64,000 nucleotides of DNA from positions 43,812,922 through 43,876,921 of the forward strand of contig JBCNJP010000025.1 in the NCBI GenBank assembly GCA_039602395.1, written 5' to 3'. Under the pieces are notes generated by a model, which had not been told where the DNA came from, ran no database searches, and was given only the letters and a program-made list of their open reading frames with translations. Numbering within the stretch: the first letter of the stretch is position 1; each line of letters begins with the position of its first letter. This DNA comes from Deinandra increscens subsp. villosa. Taxonomy: Eukaryota > Streptophyta > Magnoliopsida > Asterales > Asteraceae. Shown here one piece after another: positions 9,152 through 19,632 of the stretch. The position numbers and the translations under genes are program-made.

Positions 9152-11440
9152 GGTTTACTTCCGTTAGACAATCTCCGTTAGTTACGTTATAAGTATTAAC
9201 TCAGTAACTAATGCTTAACTAGGCCGAATACGTCCACGACCTTTGGTTGATCACCGAACCCGTCTATATGTGTTTATTTATTGAATTGTCTCTATGAGGA
9301 AGTATGTGCAACATGTTTGTTGATTAATTGTGTAATTGCGTGAAATTCATGAACCGTGCTTATCTTGCTTAGAATGTAAATTGGTCACTTTTGGGTTCCA
9401 GCGAAACTACCGGGCGAAACTATAGTGTCGCCCGGCTAGCTTAACCTTTGACTTACAGAGTTAGTTTCGCTTGGCCAGCGAAACTAGCCCCTGATATATA
9501 ATAACATAAAACCCTAGAGATCTCATTTTTGCCTCATTTCATACAAAACACACACACCACTCTCATCTGCTCACTCGAGATTTCTGGTCAGTCAAGAAAA
9601 CCATCAAGGAACCATCATCTCATCTCATCCATTCAGGCCCTAGATTGAATCGTGAGTCCCAAAACCATTATTTATGCATTTTCTATGTGTTTTCTTAAAA
9701 AGCATGCTTGAATCTTCATGTAATCACTTGATCTTCTGATATGATGCTTAGGGATGCTAGATCTATCATAAAGTCAGTAACTTTACGTGTGAAATCCATC
9801 CATAATGAAGATTTATGCTATTTTAGTCATTTTAGGTTTAAAATGTGTTTTTGGTGATTTGATGATGAAAACCCGTGTTTAAGGTGTTAAAGCTTACTGA
9901 TTTATGTTGGTAAATGATCATACATGCTAAATATTGAATTACATGAAATATGGAAGCTGTTAGATTGATTTTTAGGCTGATTTGTGAGTTTTTCGCGACC
10001 AGCGACACTGTGTGTTCTCTGGGCGAAATTATGTAGCGAATTTATGTATATCTTCATCCAGCGACACTATATAGTGAAGCTGTAGTGTCGCCGGGTAAAC
10101 CAACTAGACCTGTCCGAACGAAACTACCGAGCGAAATTCCCTGAACGAAAGTTCACACCAGTTTCGAGCGAAACTAGGCTAGCGAAACTGTGCCAACAGT
10201 TTCGAGCGAAACTAGCCTAGCGAAACTGTGTCATCGGGTATTGCCTAGCGAAAGTGCTGCCCGTGCACACAGCGAAACTGCCTAGCGAATCTATGCTGGC
10301 GAAACTGTGACCATACCTAAACCCAAACTTGTGCAACTTACTTGAATGCTATGCTACGACTTACATGAATATACTATGATGAAACATGTTTGATTTCTGA
10401 TTTATATGAACCCTTGTTCATGATCAACCATCGGTGTCGTGTGTCGGTATGTCGAGTCGTAGTTCCAACGTGCTATGTTATGGGCCATAGTGATGTAAGT
10501 TAAAGATTAGACACAAAACTAATACTTAAGACCTAAACGTGTTCATAGGTCTTCGTTAAGCAATACTTGGATTATTAACAAGTGTAGCGGTGCAACCCAA
10601 GGTGAGTGTCACTAACCCGTTTACTGTGAGCCCGTTTGGGACACACTGAATAACCTAATGAAAAATGATGCTGACAACTCTAAAAGTGCTATGCACTACT
10701 TGATGAAACTGAAAACTTAGAGTGCTATGCACCTACTTGATGAACTTGAAGTGTTTTATGGGAAACACTTGTGAATTACTTAAACAACTAATTCTAAAAC
10801 GAAACTGAAAAATGTTTTCGGGATTCATAAGAACCCTAAAGTAAACCGTTTTAATACGGCTAGTGTAGGTTAAAGTCTAAACCACATGATATCACATGAT
10901 TTCTAAGGATTGCCTTTTAACTGAAAAAGTCCTCAACTTAATTGTGCCATTAATTATAAAGCGAGGGGATGTTGGGTAGATCTACTGGAGTTTGACAAAC
11001 TCCGCCTCGTGACACTGGAGGTGCACGGAGGTACAATATCAGCCTATCTGACCGTGATCCCGAGAGGACACGGGGGAGGCAAAGCCGCGATGACATATGT
11101 CCGCAAAACAAAATAGCTGGAGGCTCTGCCCCTACAATTATCGGTCAGCTTTGGTACAAACTTCCTTAGTGCATGGAACAACGGATTAGCTACCCGCGAT
11201 ATCGGTTGAGCACTTTAACTATACAAAACTAGTTCATACCCGATAACGTATGTTACGGACATCAATTCTACTAAACCACGTTACTATGATTTTGGTCATT
11301 ACAAAGCATTGCTTTCCACAAATAAACATCACATAAGTATATGTTGGCACGTTATGATTATGAGACCGGGCCACTGCGTGACAAGCCCACTGTGAACTCA
11401 CCAACCGTTAGGTTGACACTTGCGTGGTTTAAACTTTTGC
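9131..11440 (+). mobile_element. Long chromovirus-like LTR, 3'-truncated
   Basis: Begins TGTGACATCC at 9131, comparable with the LTR start TGTGACAATCC at 57937 (minus). It shares with the LTR at 54117-57937 the islands GTAGATCTAC (10976-10985) followed by TTTGACA..CTCC, an AAGGTGAGT-type segment (10600), and GTGAACTCACCAACC (11391). A TATA-like GATATATAATA is near 9494, followed by a pyrimidine-rich stretch typical of a transcript start. The expected GGTGTGACA end is absent. Similarity stops around 11440, so the LTR is truncated. No primer-binding site or gag follows. Confidence 0.6.
9401..10310 (+). repeat. GCGAAACT motif cluster inside the LTR
   Basis: Nine exact GCGAAACT copies (for example 9401, 9414, 9478, 10206, 10272) and about nine near matches (GCGACACT, GCGAAATT, ACGAAACT, GCGAAAGT), densest at 9990-10310. 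Two copies are embedded in the inverted repeat AGTTTCGAGCGAAACT, and a ~38-bp unit is directly repeated at 10160-10230. Not coding in any frame. Confidence 0.75.
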
Positions 11441-11930
11441 AGATCGCTAAGGAGTATCCGGATCGGGTTGGCATGGCACACGAAGACATTTTATCTTTAG
11501 CAAATACCCAAACTGAACCAGATAGGTCATCGTTTGCTTCTTCATATTCCTTGAAGAATGTCGAAGCGAACAGACATATCGCCTTTGTTGAAGATTCAAG
11601 TGTTTTTGTTCTTTCTCAAATTTATAATAACTTTGAATTGATCCATTTTTGTTACTAATTAGAGATATGATCATGTTTTGAAATAACAATTGATACTTTC
11701 TAGAAGGGACAGAAAGTGAGTGATTTGAGGTACAAGGAACAGCAAAATAACACACTAACATTGGTAATGTGTATTCTGCAAAATAATTGATTCTTAAATT
11801 TTTATGGGTCAAAAAGTATAGGTTTCAAAATTGGTTCGTTAAGTATTTTTAGTATTAACTAAATTTTAAGTATGGGTCAAAATGTGTAGGTATGTAGGAC
11901 AAATTACAACAAAATAACTTTATTTCGCGT
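11441..11930. other. Unassigned sequence between LTR fragment and palindrome array
   Basis: A short plus-strand frame crosses the LTR edge (11341-11658) but has no recognisable domain. Its N-terminal half is LTR sequence, so it is not called as a gene. The rest is A+T-rich and carries GGGTCAAAA-type short repeats that recur to 12300. Confidence 0.4.
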
Positions 11931-14735
11931 GTGAAATCAGTCTATTTCGCATGCGAAATCAATCTACTTCACTTGTACATTGTTGTCTTTTATAATTGTA
12001 AAATAATTGTAAAACTAGGTATGTAAGATAAAGTTGCAACAAAATAACTCTATTTCTCATGCGAAATCAGTATATTTCGCATGTGAAATCAGTATATTTC
12101 GTATGTGAAATCAATATATTTCGCATGCGAAGTATTGTCTTTTGTAATTATAAATCTTTCTTTTCTTTATAGAATATATTTTATAGGTTTCAAAATTGGT
12201 AGATTAGATCTTTTACAAGTCAAAAAGTATTGGTTGCAAAATTGATTGTATAAATTTTTAGTATCTGTTAATTTTTTTTAGCATGGGTCAACAAAATAAC
12301 TTTATTTCGCATATGAAATCAGTCTATTTTAGTGGACGGAACTTGGCTTCAGTTGGGAGAATAGGGATTGAGATGGCTTCCAATGAGCGTTGCTGCTGAT
12401 TTGAGTTGGGCTTACTGTTATGGCAACAAAAGTGGTTCAGGAAATATGGGATTGAGATGGCTTCCAATGAGCGTTGCTGCTGATTTGAGTTGGGCTTACT
12501 GTTATGGCAACAAAAGTGGTTCAGGAAATACTGTTTTACTTCCTAATGTCAATAATGGCTTGTGAAATGGGTCAATTATCTTAACGGGTCATAATAGTGT
12601 TATCAAACATTACAGCAGCCTGGTTATTCACCTGTCTTAATAGTGTTATCTTAACACTATCAATTATCTTAACCTGCCAATTATCTTAACGGGTCATTAT
12701 AGTGTTATCATAATAGTGGTTCAGGAAATACTGTTTTACTTCCTAATGTCATTAAGTTTTTTTTTTTATGTTGGAGACGGTTAGGTATAGCAAAAAAAAA
12801 TTAATGGACTATTGGAGAATTTTGTTCTTACTATCTACTATCTGTTATTGAATTGTAGATGTATTTGTAAGTCTCATTTGAACTGTTGCAAATCTGAGAT
12901 GTTCAAACGTTTTCAACTGTTGCAAATCTGTTATCATTTGATTCATTTGAAGTGTTGAGAATATATGTTTTATAAATTTAATACTTTTAAATTTATAAAA
13001 TTCACATGTGAAATGCAGTACTTTCACATGTGAAATAAGTGTAAAATAAAGTAATTTCACATGAGAAATACAATATGAAATATAGTAATTTCACATGTGA
13101 AATACAGTACTTTCACTTGTGATATTGTTTCACTTGTGATATTGTTGTATTTCACATGTGAAAGTACTGTATTTTGTAAATTTTATTAATTTAAATGTGG
13201 AAGTTTTATTTTTTCTTATGTGAAATTACTTTATTTTACACTTATTTCACATGTGAATTTACTGTATTTCACATGTGAAAGTACTGTATTTCACATGTAA
13301 AAGTATTGCATTTCACATGTGAATTTAATACTTTTAAATTTATAAAATTCACATGTGAAATGCAGTACTTTCACATGTGAAATAAGTGTAAAATAAAGTA
13401 ATTTCACATGAGAAATACAATGTGAAATACAGTACTTTCACATGTGAATTTAATACTTCTAAATTTATAAAATTTACAAATTACCTATATATTCTTTACA
13501 CAAAAACAGTAATGAAAACTTTCTCTGAATATATTACATATTTAAATTAATAAAAATTATAAATTTAAAATTGTTGAAATTTATATTTCACATGTGTGAA
13601 AGTATTGTATTTCACATGTGTGAAAGTACTGTATTTCACATGTGAAATCATATAATTTATAACACTTCCAAATTAATAAAATTTACAAATTACCTATATA
13701 TTCTCTACACTAAAAACAGTAATGGAAACTTTCTCTGAATATATTACACATTTAAATTAATAAAATTTATAAATTTAAAATTGTTAAAATTTGTATTTCA
13801 CATGTGTGAAAGTATTGTATTTCGCATGTGAAAGTATTGTATTTCGCATGTGAAAGTATTGTATTTCGCATGTGAAAGTATTGTACTTTCGCATGTGAAA
13901 GTATTGTATTTCACATTTATGATGTAAAATACTATATTTCGCATGTGAAAGTACTGTATTTCGCATGTGAAAATACTGTATTTCACATGTGTGAAAGTAC
14001 TGTATTTCGCATGTGAAAGTATTGTATTTCACATGTGAAAGTACTGTATTTCGCATGTGAAAATACTGTATTTCGCATGTGAAAGTATTGTATTTCACAT
14101 GCGAAATAAAATGCTTTCACATGTGAAATCACAAATTTTAACACTTCTAAATTTATAAAATTTACAAATTACCTATATATTCTTTACACAAAAACAGTAA
14201 TGAAAACTTTCTCTGAATATATTACACATTTAAATTAATAAAAATTATAAATTTAAAATTGTTAAAATTTATATTTCACATGTGTGAAAGTATTGTATTT
14301 CACATGTGTGAAAGTACTGTATTTCACATGTGAAATCACAAATTTTAACACTTCCAAATTTATAAAATTTACAAATTACCTATATATTCTCTACACAAAA
14401 ACAGTAATGGAAACTTTCTCTGAATATATTACACATTTAAATTAATAAAATTTGTAAATTTAAAATGGTTAAAATTTGTATTTCACATGTGTGAAAGTAT
14501 TGTATTTCACATGTGAAAGTATTGTATTTCGCATGTGAAAGTATTGTATTTCTGTGAAAGTATTGTATTTCACATGTGAAAGTATTGTATTTCGCATGTG
14601 AAAGTATTGTATTTCAACATGATTGTTTGCAAATAAAAATTATAAATTTAAAATTGTTAAAATTTGTATTTCACATGTGTGAAAGTACTGTATTTCACAT
14701 GTGAAAGTACTGTATTTCGCATGTGAAATAAAAGA
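11930..14735. repeat. Palindromic-motif minisatellite array (TTTCRCATGYGAAA family)
   Basis: Several dozen copies of TTTCACATGTGAAA, TTTCGCATGTGAAA or TTTCGCATGCGAAA, each a 14-bp palindrome or near-palindrome. They are usually joined by GTAYTGTA spacers to give a ~22-bp period (best at 13800-14100). Higher-order duplication is visible: a ~110-bp block with TTACAAATTACCTATATATT occurs four times (near 13474, 13682, 14161, 14369), each followed by more motif copies. Isolated copies recur at 17200-17240 and 18430-18470. Frames through the array are artefacts of the repeat. Confidence 0.9.
12364..12531 (+). repeat. 84-bp tandem duplication
   Basis: Two head-to-tail 84-bp units begin GGGATTGAGATGGCTTCC at 12364 and 12448, nearly identical. 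A partial third copy of the distal part (TTCAGGAAATACTG) lies at 12719. The duplication keeps one frame open for 65 codons (12368-12565) with a 28-residue repeat, but no family is recognised and no flanking gene structure is visible. It could be a host exon fragment carried by a transposon. Confidence 0.7.
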
Positions 14736-15498
14736 CCACTTTTTGATGATGACTTGTCTTTACTAGATGGAGATGTTATTGATTCTGAAATTGAAGACAT
14801 TATTAGAAGTAATTTTCTACTTCATCTTTGTATATCTCTTATTATTTTTTAATTTAATTGTTTTTGTTATATTCTAATACTTTTCTTTTTTTGTGTAACA
14901 GATTTCCAAGATGAAAAAAAGAGAAAATGTCTATTGAAATTGATTTTTTTTTCATATGTTAAAGTTTAATTCGCCAAAGCCAATTAATACTGCCACAAAG
15001 TCTTTAAAAGCAACTCACAAATGTGGAATGATAGATGATGTTTAAACTATTTCTGAGTGTCGGTTTACAAGTTAAACATGTTTATATAATCGGGTTTTAA
15101 AAGTTGTCTTGTGGGAAGTTTTAAATTCATGTAGTTTTAATATAATGTGTTACAAATGAAGGTAATTTAGGACATACGACTTATGTTAGGGTCGTGTATC
15201 AAGTTAAGGTGCGACAGAAATATAAGCTATCACTTTTAGAGAGGGAGAAAGAGAGAGAGGACAGATGGAGGGATTAACTGAGTATATATAATTATACAAG
15301 CAGATTCTGTTTTCTATCAGTCTCAATACACAGTTTACCAAACATGTAATAAAAAACAAAAACATCAAACCCAAGGGCAAAAATGTCATTTTATCACATA
15401 CAAAGGAACCATCTTTCATAGGTTCTCATACTTCATCAAAAAAATCCAAGATAAATAATAGCAAAGATTTACAGTATGCTACAATGGCAACAACTTGG
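14736..15498. other. Mostly non-coding; possible two-exon gene fragment
   Basis: At 14736-14808 a plus-strand stretch reads RPLFDDDLSLLDGDVIDSE and ends at a GTAATT donor-like site. A T-rich tract and AACAG acceptor near 14900 lead into a short charged frame that stops soon after. This looks like two small exons of an unidentified gene, but the length is too short to be sure. The remainder (14940-15498) shows no genes and includes a GA-rich run at 15236-15270. Confidence 0.3.
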
Positions 15499-17008
15499 TC
15501 ATTGTCCATTTGTAGCGAGTCCGGTTTTCTTGGCTTCAAGGGCGGCACCCTCCTTGAGCGCCACATGGGCTACAGGTTCCGTTTTAAGAGCGAAAAGTGA
15601 TGCAGCCTGTAGATATGAAGCAATGTGCCACAAGGGCGAGATAACTTGTGCCTGCATGGCATCATCCAATGCTTCTTCAGGCATTTCATTCATAAGGTAA
15701 CATAAACTGCGCCTAGCATATACCATTGGAGATATCATCGGTCCATGTTCAATGAACTGCAAATGGAAAAAAATTGACACATTGTTTACAACTATACGAA
15801 AATGTGTATGTATATGCAACTATGCATGTATATGTATGTATAAGGAGGTAAGGGAAAGTACTTGGGTATAGCAATGGATTGCAGTTGAAAAATCTTTGTG
15901 CCGAAATGCAGTATCACCCTTTTTTTGGGCGTTTAATGAGTCTTGCATTTGATCGGTCCACACTTGAAACGAGAGTTAAAAATGAGAAACCATAAAAAAA
16001 GAAAGAATCATCAAAAGTTTATAAAAGTTATGAACAGTTTATGCTTTGAGCATTTGCGAGAACAAAAAGGCCAGAACAGTGAGTAAACCTCGGTTGTTCG
16101 TCCTTCGTCGTCTTTAGACGAAAGCTTTTCCATGACGTCATGGATTGCAGTGAAATCCATTCTTAAGCAAGCTTCAGCAAGTGGAGACAGAGGTGAGAGT
16201 GAAGTAGTTGTTTGGACTCCCATTAGCTCGTATGAAGGAACCTAAACGTAAAAAAATGTAACTTTTATATAAAACAAGCCAGAGCAATTTGCAAGTCATC
16301 ATAAGATGATATAAACATCAGAGGGTAAATAACCAAAGGCTGCAGTTCCAGCTCATTTACTTATGAATGGGTTGATTTGGTTTCTATTTTATCTCAAACT
16401 GGTGAACTATGTCAAAAAAAAAAAGTAGCTAAAAGTGAAACGGGCCCAAAATCTATTTTTAATGCATACAACCTCCTAAATTGTTTTATTCAAAGACTGT
16501 AGCAGCTTATGCTAAAAATGACTTGTTTCAACATGAACCTAATTTGATCATCAAATGAAGTTTAACACTTTGCTTGATCTACAAACTGTGCAATGGGAAT
16601 AAAAATACATTTTTAAACAAGAAAAAAAAGTCAACTAACCTTAGTCTCCTTTTGAAGCAAAATAAGAGCAGACACTACCAATTTTGGATTTGGACGTTCT
16701 CGAGGTTCATATTGCAAACAACAAGAAGCCAAACGCACCAACTCGGTCCCATCATCGTTAGAGAATTGTCCTTCTAGACATGAATCCGTAAGCATTTGAA
16801 GGTTTCGATCTTTTATCAAGTCAAGAGCCTAAGTCAACATACAAAAAGTCAAATATATCAAATTCAAGACATAATAATATACATATAATGACTTCCTTAA
16901 AAAACAAAATGCATATAAGTACATGGCTAGGAGGGATGTGTTTCCCACTAAGAAGGTCAACCAAAAGAGTCCCAAAGCTATATATGACACTTTCTGGAGT
17001 TACCCTCC
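15499..17008 (-). pseudogene. Brassinosteroid-signalling kinase (BSK-type) gene copy, 5'-truncated
   Basis: Five minus-strand exons: 17008-16923, 16828-16640, 16241-16089, 15975-15862 and 15756-15499. In order they encode the kinase C-lobe (RVTPESVIYSFGTLL, then ALDLIKDRNLQMLTDSC and YEPRERPNPK), a linker (PLAEACLRMDFTAIHDVME), and the TPR-like C-terminal region (KKGDTAFRHKDF, FIEHGPMISPMVYARR, ALDDAMQAQVISP). BSKs are membrane-anchored receptor-like cytoplasmic kinases or pseudokinases that relay brassinosteroid signals from the BRI1 receptor. The N-terminal myristoylation segment and the whole N-lobe are missing from 17009-19000. The intron before the 15975 exon ends in AA where AG is expected, probably blocking splicing. 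Other junctions have good GT/AG sites, so this began as a genomic gene copy, not a retrocopy. Family call secure; functional status probably dead. Confidence 0.85.
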
Positions 17009-18754
17009 CTGCAAAAGAAACAGGCAAAGTGGTTGAATACTTGAAAGATTACTAAAACACCCTTCAATTACCATTAAACATATAGTTAATTTATAATTTT
17101 AAATGTGTAATAAAGTTATTAAAGCTATTTCACAAATAAAGTTACTAAAAGTATAAAACTTGTGATTATATTTCAAAGAATATGAAGCATATAGTGTAAT
17201 TTTAGATGTGAAATATAGTAATTTCACATGTGTAATATTGGCGGTGACCCGTAGGTCTGTAGTCACGGTTGTCCGAAGCTATTAAGGTATAAAGCGAGCA
17301 ATACCATAAAATATTACACAGAATGCTTGATCATTTTCATTGAAAAAATAGCAATATTTATACAAGTACACAATAACAGACTTCCAAAAGGTCTTGATGA
17401 CATGATATTCTAATTTTTGTTATATTGAACTATTTTACAACCACATACACAATAACAGATGCATAAAAATGAAACCAAATAGTGTAATAAAAAAGATTGT
17501 GATACCTTGGCATGTAGAGAAGAAGCACTCAGTTGCAAGCATGTTCTGCCACCGACAAATCAGATTTGAGAACCCATTAAAGGGATAGTTTACTACAGAA
17601 TAAAAGCCTACTAAAAAACATTGTCACATATTGTTTAGCATGACAAACAGGAAGAGTGTTCTTTGCGTTTCTAGAATTCACGCATCATTTTGGATATTCT
17701 AAGTTGAAAGGATAACGAATAAGCTAGGCAAAATGTTTGCATACCAAAAAACTGTGGGAGTATGGGTCAGCCTTCAAACCGTTTTCACGAGGAGATCGGT
17801 CGATCAATCAATAAGACACTGTACGAGAAAGCATCTTGTCTGCTACTTCCCTAAACCAGTTCTAACTCCTCACAACTGATCTTGACTAAAAAGTTTTTCA
17901 CTTTACAAGCTAAATCTACATATGAACTGTACAAATTTCTATAACTAATGGCGTACATATATAAACATATGTATCAATCAAACAACCGATGATTATATTC
18001 ACTTTGAGGCCACACATCAGCAACAATTAATTCGATTATACATTCCAAAAGAAACAATCAGACGCAATCAACAAATTAGAAAAAACGGACCCACCCGGAG
18101 GATGAACCATGCCTCTGCAAACAATCAGCCACTTGACATGCTGGGCACAATCCATAAGGACCTACCTACTGACCCTTGAGCTTGGTACTGTGTGAGCGTC
18201 TATGATTACAACCGGTCTACTGATCTAACCCGAAAGACCAGCCTTAGCCCTTAAATGTAATGCTCTTTGAAACCCAAAATGTCACCTCCCCACCTGGTTA
18301 TGGCTAACCATGTAATTAGGCAACTGTATAATTATGCAGGTTGAAAGAGGCTGTCAAAACTATAGCTCAATGACATAATGCATCTGGGTATGATTTCCTT
18401 CTTCAAGTTAACATCAATAAATCAATATAGTTATTTCACATGCAAAAGAGAGTTCTTTCACATGTGAAATAGAGTTTTTTGTGAATATTGTTTGCCTCCT
18501 TTGCTATATCTGATTACACCTTTAACAAAATCTAATACTAATGATGATGGTTGTTTAAATTTGAGTTCTTAAAAATTAAACCGTCTCTTATAATACTGTT
18601 TGAGCTCTAATTTTGCTATCAAAGCTGAAATAGAATAGTCGAGAAACTCAACTGCCAATTACAAAGCATCACAAGAACATAAGTTAACCCTAAAATACAT
18701 AAAAACGGATCGTTAAACTAAAACCCTAAAAACGAAAACGAAAGGGAAACTTAC
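17009..18754. other. Intron-like or intergenic DNA upstream of the BSK fragment
   Basis: No kinase N-lobe coding is visible. A minus-strand stretch at 17565-17509 reads WQNMLATECFFSTCQ up to a GTATCA donor-like site and could be a stray exon of another gene, unidentified. Isolated TTTCACATGTG motifs occur near 17220 and 18450. The rest is A+T-rich and unassigned. Confidence 0.35.
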
Positions 18755-19000
18755 GTCAAAGAAGAACACCGGAAATCACCAACTTAGGTTAATGATGAAC
18801 AATTGGAGGAAGAGGTCCTTTAAAGAAGAATCAAAAGTAGGCGAAATCGCTAATGAAAGAAAATGAGATTGCTGATTACATTCTTCTTTCTTATGAAATC
18901 GATCGATCAGTGGCGGTTGATGGTTCTGATATCGGTTAGATTCAATTCTCGCTCGTGGCTGATGGTGAAATCCAGTTCAAGTCCAGTTTCCTTAAGCTGT
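18755..19000 (-). promoter_or_regulatory. Possible 5' leader exon of a minus-strand gene
   Basis: Pyrimidine-rich sequence read on the minus strand ends at TTTGAC followed by GTAAGTTTCC, a strong donor at 18754. No ATG-initiated frame of note is inside, so it would be a 5'-UTR exon. It may be what is left of the BSK copy's start, since many plant kinase genes have a leader intron, but the missing coding exons between make this speculative. Confidence 0.35.
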
Positions 19001-19199
19001 GATAACCCTTTAAATGTCAAATGACGTGAGTACCCCCTCCGTATAATTTCATTTAAACTCTATTAAGTTAATTAAATCAATCAGGACCCTTAGATTAAAA
19101 TGATCTAATGGTGATTAGAGGTGTCTACCCGTCTACACTTAGAGAGGTGTCTACAATGAACTTTTCACTATATATATATATATATATATAGAGTCGAGT

Positions 19200-19420
19200 T
19201 ACGCTACATCAAGCAAAAACGCTACATCAATACGGATTGATCTGGGGCGTCCATCAAGATCATCCAACAGCCAAGATCTATGGTGTTTTCGCCTATGGCG
19301 TTTTCGGGGGAAAAAAAACACCATAGGCGGAAAACACCATAGATCCTGGCTGTTGGATGATCTTGATGGACGCCCCAGATGAATCCGCATTGATGTAGCG
19401 TTTTTGCTTGATGTATTTTA
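19200..19420. mobile_element. Foldback MITE or long hairpin
   Basis: Arms 19200-19302 and 19319-19420 are inverted complements with only a handful of mismatches over ~100 bp, around a short loop with a G/A run. The arms contain CTACATCAAGCAAAAACGC and GGGGCGTCCATCAAGATC. It sits in (TA)n tracts on both sides, suggesting TA target preference as in Stowaway-like elements. A transcript would form a near-perfect ~100-bp duplex. Confidence 0.8.
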
Positions 19421-19427
19421 CCCCAAA

Positions 19428-19429
<2 letters not shown>

Positions 19430-19490
<61 letters not shown>
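19430..19490. repeat. (TA)n / (TG)n microsatellite
   Basis: Uninterrupted TA dinucleotides pass into a TG run ending near 19491, adjoining the right arm of the foldback element. A matching TA run lies at 19170-19190 on the other side. Confidence 0.9.
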
Positions 19491-19491
<1 letters not shown>

Positions 19492-19507
19492 TTAAATGGA
19501 AAACTAT

Positions 19508-19632
19508 GAGGATCGTACCGTGTTGAGGGTTACACTAATCGTGGTGAGGATCGAACAGTGTTGAGAGTTGCACCAACCATGGTGAGGATCAAACCATTGA
19601 GAGTTGCACCAACCGTGGTGAGGTCAAACCAA
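19508..19632 (+). repeat. Degenerate tandem repeat, unit about 45 bp
   Basis: About three units of the pattern GTGAGGATCGAACAGTGTTG, GAGAGTTGCACCAACC. Start points near 19508, 19556 and 19600. Not coding. Confidence 0.7.

Noticed and set aside
12368..12565. Short protein with a 28-residue internal repeat
   Set aside because: Explained by an 84-bp tandem duplication; no family resemblance and no upstream gene structure.
13784..14098. A 104-codon minus-strand frame with repeated TCEIQYFHMRN
   Set aside because: It is the translation of the 22-bp palindrome array; the period and lack of stops come from the repeat, not from selection for protein.
13800..14100. Regularly spaced palindromic repeats resembling a CRISPR array
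   Set aside because: The sequence is plant nuclear DNA, the units are contiguous with no unique spacers, and no cas genes occur.
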